Shown here: positions 56,275 through 64,000 of the stretch, in pieces | How positions within the stretch are numbered: position 1 is the first letter of the stretch | Layout: each line of letters starts with the position of its first letter | From: Bryopsis sp. KO-2023 | Lineage: Eukaryota; Chlorophyta; Ulvophyceae; Bryopsidales; Bryopsidaceae | Direction: 5' to 3' | NCBI GenBank assembly: GCA_030272585.1 | Contig: BSYQ01000004.1 | Location: 2,976,001 to 3,040,000, forward strand | Length of the DNA: 64,000 bases | The notes under the pieces: model-generated | What the model was told of the DNA's origin: nothing | Databases searched by the model: none | The model's input: only the letters and a program-made list of their open reading frames with translations | Position numbers and translations under genes: made by a program

Positions 56275-58853
56275 TCAATCCCCCCCTCGTCTGGAGTTCT
56301 GGAGCAGGACATCACTGATAACCGACACTACCCTTGGGTGGCTAATCGCCCTAACCAACCGCACAGAATCGATATCTCCGTTCGACACCGCCCGTCCGGC
56401 GCTCGTGTTGCTTTCTGCAACGTTCGACGCTTTTTCCTCCCCAATCTCGTCGACGGCCTCGTTGATGGATTTCAAGACGTCGCTCCAATCCCACATGGTC
56501 TCGTTAGGATTCAGCCAGGGACACCTGCGGCGTATTACTGTCGATCGGGTGCGATCTGCACCGAATGTCAGGGCCTCTTCCGACGCCTCTTCTGATGCAC
56601 GATACCAGTGCGTCGACATCACCAGCATTCTGGAGAGCCCCTCCCGCAGCCGCTCCTGTGCAACCGCCCCAATCGCTGCCTTTCGAAATGCGCTGGATGT
56701 GGCTCAGAAAAGTGTAACCTCAGCGAAACTGCAACAGACAGCCTACCAGATTGTCGTTCGCATGCCTGGTCCAGAGGTTGATGCTGATCGCGGTGGAGAT
56801 GCACTGAACCTGCATAGGAAAATCAAAGCCTTGAGGTCGTTTTTTTGTGTGTGTGTGTGTTTTTCCCAAGAGGGGGGGGGGGGAGAAGGGGTGCTCCTCC
56901 GCAAAATATTGTGTTACCTGATGCCACCAATGGTGTGGGACGAACAAAATGTCCCCCTCTTTCAGCATCGCTCGAAACACATCTTTGTCTTTTCTGTTAG
57001 GATCTGTTTCAAACTCCGTGGCCCCCGACACACCCACCTGCTACAACAAACCAACCGATCGATATCCTTCCATTTCTGGGAAAAAAGAAAGAAAAATCGG
57101 TTGCTTGGAGCATCATGGAGATGAACAAGGGAAACTTGAAAAAAAATGATCAAAGGGAAAAAAAAATGATTAAACGGAAGGCTCACCCAGTTTTCTCACT
57201 TGAGACCAGATCGACGATTCCTCGAACGGAATCCTGGAGGGCTCCAGCCACTCGGAGCTCTCCGGTGGAAACAACAGCCACTCCTTCTTCCCATACACCT
57301 GAAAGAAAAACAGTTTCGTTTTGTTTTGGCAGTGCACACAGACGAGTTCATGTCGAGTTTGGTGTGGTCGCCGCCTCTTGGATTTCATAAAAAAGGAAAA
57401 AAAAAACAGGGAAGGGAATGCACTCGATGGAAAAACTGTCGTTGGATAGCTGTTCAATCTCTTTTGGACGGCGATGGTTGATTTCTGGTGGCATGTGTTC
57501 ATATGTATGTGGACAGCAGCCGGACGATTCCCTAGCATATGTTTTTCAGCAGTTGTAGGTCGCACTCAAGGTTATTAATTGCCTGCAAAACGACATTGGA
57601 GCCATAGCTGTCGTAGTGCAACGGTGTTGCAGCCCCAGGGGTTCCCATCCAAAACACGCTCTCTTTTGGATCGGCATTTATCCCCAAATCCTGCCATCGA
57701 ACGGATGCAAAGGCGGCATCCCCATCATCGAACAACTGTGGAAAAACGACACGAACAGCAGATCATACATCTTCCCAGACATCCCCTCCATAACAACTAA
57801 ATGAAACGCAGACATGGAACAAAAACAGGGGGGTGTTGGGGTTTTTTCCCTCTGTTTTCTTTTCCCGTGAAAAAAAGCTTCGGTTCGTAATTGCAAGAAG
57901 GGCTCACCTGAGGGAAGTATTTGTAATCAATGTAGCCAAACCATTCCCCCGAAGGAAATCCCGTCAATGCATGTGGTGCAGACTTCTCGCCACCTTGAAA
58001 TCATCACCCCCCAAAAAAATAGGGTTCAAAAAAATGATGAGCACGTCGACAACAATAAAATGATTTCTTATTTCAATAATAATGCTTTTATGACTGTTGG
58101 AAGAGGGCAGCCCCCTCTAATCATCGATGCTTGCTGAACAGACTGACTGACATGCACACCTCTAATTGCATCGGAAGGTTCCGCCCATTCACAGAAATCC
58201 TTCATTGTACTCATTCGATATTCACATTTGCCTTCACACAGCGGAGGCCCATCCTAAGCAAAAATAAAAAAAAACGTAAAAAAAACTCTTGAGTGTATGC
58301 ATGGAACTCACCAAAAAATGGTTTGTTGCTTCCTAATCCACCCCAAACACTGGTAGCTTCATTCAATTGGCCAGCAGCCTTTCAAAATCTGCTTGACGCT
58401 GGTGCTGAAAATCATGGCTGGAGTTCTACAAACTAGGTTCACGGAGTTGAAGTCGAATCAGGGATCCCACCTGCCTCTTTTCAACGCTTTCCAGTTTGAC
58501 TTCCACCTCGACATCCCCGTATGCATCACGCATGAATGAAGGGGTCCATTTGCTCGATCCCCACTCAGATGCACATCCCTACATGTCACCAATGCAGACC
58601 AGACAGTAAAAATTACATATCCTATTAGATTTCATCCCTTTGTTTGGTGCAGCTTCGTTCCTTCATTCACACGGATCTCACGCATTGAATTCAAGTTTGC
58701 AGGGAAAACAATGGGGCCCAATTCAAACCAAATAGGCTAGGAAATCCTCGAATGGTTTACCTCCAATACAACGGGGTGTTTGAGCTCCAAAATGCCGCGT
58801 CCGGCGTTGAGGAAAGCTGCCCACTCCACTCTTTCGATTTCTCGAATCGGCAT
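56275..58853 (-). CDS. HSPBAP1: HSPBAP1-like JmjC-domain protein
   Basis: Nine exons (58853-58761, 58578-58471, 58253-58160, 57993-57908, 57735-57583, 57298-57200, 57037-56918, 56809-56747, 56655-56275) join in phase and give 398 residues. The JmjC/cupin core carries PLHYDSYGSN (Fe(II)-binding HxD), KKEWLLFPP (2-oxoglutarate side), RIPFEESSIW and DILFVPHHWWHQV (the distal His). The N-terminus MPIREIERVEWAAFL...HPVVLEG and the C-terminal WLNPNET and HPRVVSVISDVLLQN also follow human HSPBAP1. These proteins are predicted Fe(II)/2-oxoglutarate dioxygenases; the substrate is not established and animal HSPBAP1 binds HSP27. The intron after exon 5 starts with GC (CAG|GCAATT), a GC-AG intron whose position is fixed by the exon phases and the VLQ|VYGKK homology. 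Divergent from the dehydrogenase gene. Confidence 0.92.
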
Positions 58854-59050
58854 CCCAGATGCTCAAAAACCAACGACGATCCGAAAGCATGCAAAAACCA
58901 CGCACACATCTGTCTGATGTTTTTGCAACCTCCCCTGTTACATCGTACGGCGTGGTATCGTATTTATTTCCCCCACCCACCCACCTACCCACGAGCGCGT
59001 CGATTCGTGTTGGTTTGGGATTATTTGCTGGCTTGTGAACGAGATTCACG
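58854..59050. promoter_or_regulatory. Short bidirectional promoter (JmjC / dehydrogenase)
   Basis: 197 bp lie between divergent start codons at 58853 (-) and 59051 (+). The interval has CCCACCC-type and GCGTCG motifs (58975-59010) and no TATA box, as is usual for compact bidirectional promoters. Confidence 0.55.
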
Positions 59051-60832
59051 ATGGCGGCTCCGGTTAAGACGGCTTTGATCACGGGGGCAAATGTTGGGAT
59101 CGGGTTCGAAACCGCCAAAGCCCTCGCTGAGAAAGGCTATATGACAGTCATGGCATCCAGAAACAAGGAGAAGGGCTTAGCAGCCAAGAACAGAATCAAG
59201 TGTGTGGATAATTTCTTGAGCCGTTTTCCCTGTCAATCTGTTTTGAAATCTTGAATGAGAGAGAAAAAGCGCGTTCCTTTGTGGTGGGTGTTGTGCTACA
59301 GAAAACAGGGACTGTGTGGCTTTCCCCCCACAAAACTTTGAAAGTGTGTGTGTGTGTTTTTACCAAGGACGATGTTCCCTAATGCCAAAGTGGAAAGCGT
59401 TACATTTGATTTGTCAGACCTGGATTCTGTTCGGGACTTTTCAAAAAAGGCTCTGGATCAGGGAATGGCACTGGATGTGCTCGTCAACAATGCTGGTGCG
59501 GGGAAAAAAAGAAACAGAGGAGAAAAATTTCATATACATTTCCTGCAGTCTTAAATTCCTGTAGTGCTACCATGCTTCAGAGAGTGTGTTTGTTTCTGTT
59601 GGAGATTTTTTGGCTGCCTGGATTCCTATATCGAAATAAGGATCGCTTAGTGGTGTCAAAAGATTTTGATTTCGTTCACTTCTTTTACAGGAGTTATGGC
59701 TTGTCCGCAAATGACAACAAAAGATGGTTTCGAATATCAGATCGGAGTCAATCATTTGGGACATTTTTTGCTTACACAAATGCTGCTGGATCTCATGAAG
59801 GACCCTGCCAGGTCAGCACCACAGCTTATATAATTTTTTTAGTGGCTTATTATTTATGTTCACCTCCTCTCTGTCAATCAAGAATGAAATAAATCAAATG
59901 GATCACATCTCATCTGTCCAGAGAGCATGGAGCAAGCGGGATTCGATCCCGCATCGAAAAAACCATTCGAAAAAATCGAAAAAATTTGAAATAAAGCAGA
60001 TCATGTTTCTATGCACATTAACGTTTTCATTCGTTCATTTTTTTTTTTTTTTTTGTCTTGTGCATGAAAAATACTAGGCCTGCCAGGATTGTGAACGTTG
60101 CATCGTCAGCCCATTTGTTTGGCACCATCAACTTCGACGATATAATGTCGGAGAAGAGCTATGACAGATGGAGGGCATACGGGCAATCCAAATTGGCAAA
60201 CATTCTCTTCACCAGGGAGCTCAGCAAACGACTGGGATCTGATTACGCATTGACTGCCAACACTTTGCATCCCGGGGTGGTTGCGACTGAGCTGTCAAGG
60301 TGTTCCTCCCAAAGCATCCGCAATTTAACTCTCTTTTCCAACAGACGACAGTACCCGGACATCATTGATAATTACATTATGTGCCAGAATTCAACTTCCT
60401 GGAGCATCTATATCAAATCAGTGAACTTGTTTTTCATTTTGAAAAAATCCAGCAGGACGGGACTTTCGAAAAATGGGCACATGGGGCGGAAGAAAACACG
60501 TGCTGATTCTCAATTATCTTTTTATGTGTGTGTGCATGTGTGACATTGGCATTTTTTTTTGTGGGGGTTTACATAGGTATCTGCTTCCGGAAAACATCCC
60601 TTGGTTTTTGGAGCCTCTGCTGGGCTTGGCCAACAATTTCTTGTTGACCCCTGAGCAAGGCGCCCAAACCAGCATTTATCTGGCCTCTTCCCCCAAGGTC
60701 GAGGGGGTCTCTGGCGATTACTTCGATTCTTGCAAGCCTACCGCGTCGAGCCCTGAATCCAAGGATATGAATGTGGCCAAAAAATTGTGGGATTTGAGTC
60801 TCGAGCTCACCAATGTGGAGTCGGCGATTTGA
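59051..60832 (+). CDS. Short-chain dehydrogenase/reductase (retinol dehydrogenase/TIC32-like)
   Basis: Five exons (59051-59199, 59368-59495, 59691-59811, 60078-60299, 60577-60832) join exactly and give 291 residues. The Rossmann fold shows TGANVGIG (cofactor-binding Gly motif), [25 protein letters not shown] (catalytic Ser) and YGQSK (catalytic Tyr and Lys), with HPGVVATEL after it. The sequence ASRNKEKG after the second strand, with basic residues, favours NADP(H). The family includes RDH11-14, WWOX-like enzymes and the plastid TIC32; these reduce or oxidise retinoid-like, sterol or chlorophyll-related carbonyls. There is no transit peptide or transmembrane helix at the N-terminus, so it is probably cytosolic or peripheral. 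The substrate cannot be read from the sequence. Confidence 0.92.
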
Positions 60833-63547
60833 AAAGCTTCGGAGCATGGTTGACCGTATGATTTAAAGGAAGCATTGACGTTGATTCTGGATATTCCGGA
60901 ATTTGATTTAATTTGAAAGAAAAAAAATGAGTGTGTGGCCCTCGAGGTTTGTCTTGGGATGCCTGAAATTGGGGATTTTTTTGTTGTTGCTGGAAGTGCG
61001 GGGGGAAGGTTAAAGGCTGGTAAGATTGCTTGTTGCAACAGGGCTTATTTAAATTTTGTAATTGCAGAGAGTTCATGTTGGTGAGGTGGTGCATGTCCTG
61101 CATGGTTGGATGGGGGTGTTCCGAAATTGGAGTGAAGAAATAAAAATCATTGTTTCTGTGGCAGGAATTCAACGTGGTAGAAAACTGAGCGAGTTGTCAG
61201 GAGCTCAAGTTGGTGCCCTGCTACCTCCAGAAACGAATGAAAAACAAGATTTTGATTTTTTTTTCACTACCTCTTGTACATACAGATTGTCTAGCCCCGC
61301 ACAAGCAGAAGCGAATAAGGAAAATAGTTGTAGAAAATGAGAAAAATGAACCAGGAGAAGTAACTTCACTAGAATCTCACTTTTAAATAGAGTCGGGACG
61401 GCACACGAAATGAACAAACGCTTTCAAACAAGAAATCCTCCAATCCATTCTGTCACTAAAATACCACAGTCCTGACTGCCTTCAGTTACACAGCATTGCA
61501 TAATTTGGGATGTTTTCTCCACACAATCCTTCATTTGTTCAGTCTGACTTGCAAAAAATCACATCAGAAAAATGATGGGAAGGAAATTTGGAAACCTTTG
61601 GAGACAGTGATTGCTCTGGGCATACATACAAATTCCTTGTCAACTAATTTACATTGCATCCAGTTTAAACAGTGCAAACACCACACAGGAGAGCCTCACA
61701 CCGCTTATCCATTCAACCTTTCTAGGACCAGCGGCCGCTGCGTCCCTAGAAATGGACAAAGCGTTCCAACAGTCCCGAGAGATGCCTTTGGCAGACGGAC
61801 AGGAACGAATCCGTGGTGAAAAAGGTGCTGATATTTCATATTTTCACCCCCCCCCCTCCTTTTTTCTTTTACCCAGAGGGACATCATGATGCAACACGCC
61901 AATCGCTCATGTCTGACACTTGCATTTTGCATTAAAAACACACAACACATCCTTGACCCAGGAGAAACGGAACTGGGGAGGAAGCCCCCTCTCATAAGCA
62001 ACTTATCATTTGACCAAAGAGGAAATTGAAACACTTGCGCTCATTTTAACCAAAAACGAAATCAAAATACTTGCACTCATTCAACGATACTCAGCAACAA
62101 AACAGAGGAAGGGAGTAGCTCCCAGAACACTCCTCAGACAGAGGCGGTGGGTTCCCTTTAAGGATGTGCATGATTTTTGGGTGTTTGTGTTTTGTTTGCA
62201 GTAAATTCTAGTTGTTGACAGCGTGGATTCGACAGATGCTTTTCTCCCCAAGGGCTTGGGGTTGTCCTCAGAGAAAAAAGTATCCATCAAATCCAAGTAT
62301 ATGCGATCCGGTTATTCGGGGTCTGTTGTTCTAGATGCACCCCATGAATCTGGGTGCCCTTCCCCATTGATGTGTTTTTGTTCTTCCACACTCATCGTCC
62401 AGAGATTTTTAAAGAGACGTCAACAACTCCAGCAAGCGTCTGTATGTCCGTCTATTTTGAAATCGAATCGCCGTTCCCAGGATTGGGTAGAACGTTACGC
62501 CTGCTTCTCGATGGTTTATGAGAAAACTGGCGAAGAAAACTGAACCAACGAAAACACTCCCGACGGAAAAACACTTGTGTTGCTCGAAAGGGGAATCCCA
62601 GGAATTGTTGCACTTGAAGCAGCCGCATAACTTTCCTCAACTCCATCGAGAACGAGAAAGCATCGACTCCATGCTTCAGAGCTTTTCTTTGTACGTGTTG
62701 GGGACCTCGACGGCCGACACCCACTCAAACAACAACTGAAAACCCATGCACAGACGAATGGCGAACCAAATATTTCCTTGTTATCATGGGCAAACGCATA
62801 TCTTCCGCTGATTCGCAAAAGACAGGGGGTAGGGATCTCTTGCGAATGGAACAACAGCTTGAAAGAAACTCGTTGTGGTCACCCCCCAAAATAACCTCTC
62901 GCTCCAGCAATGAGCTATGGGACGGTCAGCGACACACTCATGCCTGGCAAGATCGAAAACGACTTCTGAAAACACCGTCGATTGCTGCAAACGAGCCGGT
63001 TTTGATACGGAAGCGCTGGAACACTGACCGTCGCTTCAGCTACTTCCAATTTAAGTGTCTGACATGCCTTAAGATGGGCATCAATTCTGTACCGTGGTCA
63101 CCCAAGGCCTCGGAACGTCAGTGGGGTGTTCGGTTTGGGACAACCGAGGTGGCCAACAGAGACTTCTGCTGGGCAAGTGCCCCCTTACCCCTTTTGAGGG
63201 TGGATGGATGGAGCCAGACCCCCCCAATAGAGTGGCTTGAGAGATGATCGCCTTAAACGGTCACACAAGGGCTCTTCAGACTCAAGTCCATTTCTGGAGG
63301 AAGCCCCTTCCGCTTGGCAGCCCAAATTGAAATGGAACGAAACTGCGTCATTGCTTTCTTCACCTCAGGCCCACAACATTCACATGCAATCAAATCTTTC
63401 TTAAGCTTGGAACTCTACACACCCCTCAGAAACCAGCAACCCATTTTTTGCGTTTGTTTATTCACCTGCAACCCCCGACATCACATCCATCCAACAAAAA
63501 GGAAAGCTAAAAAAACGTCGCCACAAAACACTACCCCCAGCCTAAAA
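60833..63547. other. Spacer with unresolved minus-strand exon-like segments
   Basis: Minus-strand stretches with coding-like composition occur near 62310-62218 (LDLMDTFFSEDNPKPLGRKA), 62700-62520 (several overlapping frames, one ending VSAVEVPNTYKEKL) and 61825-61750 (TDSFLSVCQRHLSGLLERFV). They have candidate acceptors, but no phase-consistent chain could be assembled. A plus-strand frame at 62786-63247 is open for 153 codons but shows no family features. 60.85-61.6 kb holds nothing recognisable. Confidence 0.3.
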
Positions 63548-63817
63548 TCATTCTCTCGAGTACCATCCAATCAATGCACCAAAGAATCCAACGGCCATCG
63601 CCCCTGCCGAAACTGCCAGAGACACAGGTGTGCAAGTGCTGGCCGCAGAGGGTTCTTTTTGGCTGGCAGTTGAATCCTCAGTGACCTCTTTGCTCGACGG
63701 GTTCCAATCCACTGAACCCCCACCGCTTGATGACTCCGTTTCGTACATCTCTGTGTCGATGATCTGTGGTTCGAAACGCAAATTCTGAGTTACTTTTCGC
63801 CAACGAATCCAATACAT
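63548..63817 (-). CDS. C-terminal exon of a tail-anchored-like protein, runs off window
   Basis: After the acceptor AACTCAG (about 63786) the frame encodes an acidic, Ser/Thr-rich segment (DTEMYETESSSGGGSVDWNP), then a hydrophobic C-terminal helix (VSLAVSAGAMAVGFFGALIG) and WYSRE, stop at 63548. A C-terminal helix with a short basic/polar tail is the layout of tail-anchored proteins. A second frame over the upstream half (TPFLVQLKGKVPLPHVLDSL, after an acceptor near 63863) is also coding-like, so the exon start is uncertain. Upstream exons lie outside the window. Confidence 0.4.
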   Translation of the reverse strand: MYWIRWRKVTQNLRFEPQIIDTEMYETESSSGGGSVDWNPSSKEVTEDSTASQKEPSAASTCTPVSLAVSAGAMAVGFFGALIGWYSRE

Positions 63818-64000
63818 GAGGAAGGGGGACCTTTCCTTTAAGTTGCACCAGAAAAGGTGTTACTGCGGACGAAAAGAGGATTCCTCCAATTCCCTTTCAT
63901 GAAACGCAACCAAAAAAAGGAAAGGAAAGGAATGGAGATTTGAGTTTGAATATAATGACTGTTAGAGGAGAGGGGACATCATTTTTGGTGGACAATTTTT

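Noticed and set aside
56619-56746. Alternative Arg/His-rich frame after the eighth JmjC exon
   Set aside because: Using the donor CTG|GTAGGC and the acceptor TGCACAG gives a phase-0 join to ERLREGLSRMLV, which matches the HSPBAP1 C-terminal region; the other frame matches nothing.
59935-59975. tRNA-like T-arm (GCGGG-ATTCGAT-CCCGC)
   Set aside because: Loop spacing is one base off the tRNA consensus and no matching acceptor, D or anticodon stems lie on either strand. It is within an intron of the dehydrogenase gene.
1-64000. LTR or retrovirus-like elements, LINEs
   Set aside because: I found no reverse transcriptase, integrase, gag-like or protease frame, no paired LTRs and no polypurine/primer-site arrangement. 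The mobile DNA I can support is of DNA-transposon type.

Overview
Nuclear DNA of an intron-rich eukaryote, very probably a photosynthetic one of the green lineage. Most coding exons are joined by clean GT-AG introns with conserved reading phase. One gene (5957-6820) encodes a two-ACT-domain protein with a transit-peptide-like N-terminus, of the type known from plastids (ACR11/ACR12-like). Two other genes (FUN14 family with an EF-hand-like loop; TMEM97/EXPERA) also fit a plant or algal nucleus. An alga of streptophyte or prasinophyte grade is my best guess, not a demonstrated identity. All gene models were assembled by eye from splice-site phase and family resemblance, without a search.

Layout. 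0.9-9.5 kb holds host genes: FUN14 (-), TMEM97 (-), the ACT-domain protein (+) and an unrecognised multi-exon gene (-) with a 14-nt microexon. 9.8-18.3 kb is a CACTA-type (Tnp2/Transposase_21) DNA transposon. It has a multi-exon transposase on the minus strand and, head-to-head with it, a five-exon accessory gene on the plus strand whose phases all close. It also holds a 177-bp foldback element, a 42-bp intronic minisatellite and an eleven-copy 71-bp array. 18.3-21.5 kb has partial host exons on both strands. 21.6-23.2 kb is satellite DNA with two successive 57-bp repeat families; its distal flank resembles the flank of the 71-bp array. 23.3-27.7 kb is low-complexity sequence with long poly-C runs.

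27.7-34.9 kb holds the two most informative genes. One is a nine-exon single-pass receptor tyrosine kinase (-): signal peptide, ectodomain, transmembrane helix, tyrosine-kinase domain and a Ser-rich tail. The other is the TBP-repressor subunit NC2-alpha/DRAP1 (+), divergent from it. 35.8-45.8 kb carries a secreted beta-helix-like protein, a small EF-hand protein, a membrane-anchored protein of unknown family, a decayed intron-bearing copy of the FUN14 gene, a pogo-like transposase remnant and a short GC-rich gene with a pentanucleotide microsatellite. 46.3-53.2 kb is about 7 kb of homopolymer-rich, C-over-G skewed DNA with no credible gene.

53.3-60.8 kb contains a coiled-coil protein (-), an HSPBAP1-like JmjC protein (-, nine exons, one GC-AG intron) and a short-chain dehydrogenase (+, five exons). 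The last two are divergent, with only 197 bp between start codons. 60.8-64 kb has unresolved minus-strand exon fragments and the C-terminal exon of a gene that continues past the window edge.

The genes are not an operon and I see no shared pathway. Head-to-head pairs are the main organisational theme: kinase/NC2-alpha, JmjC/SDR, and transposase/accessory protein.
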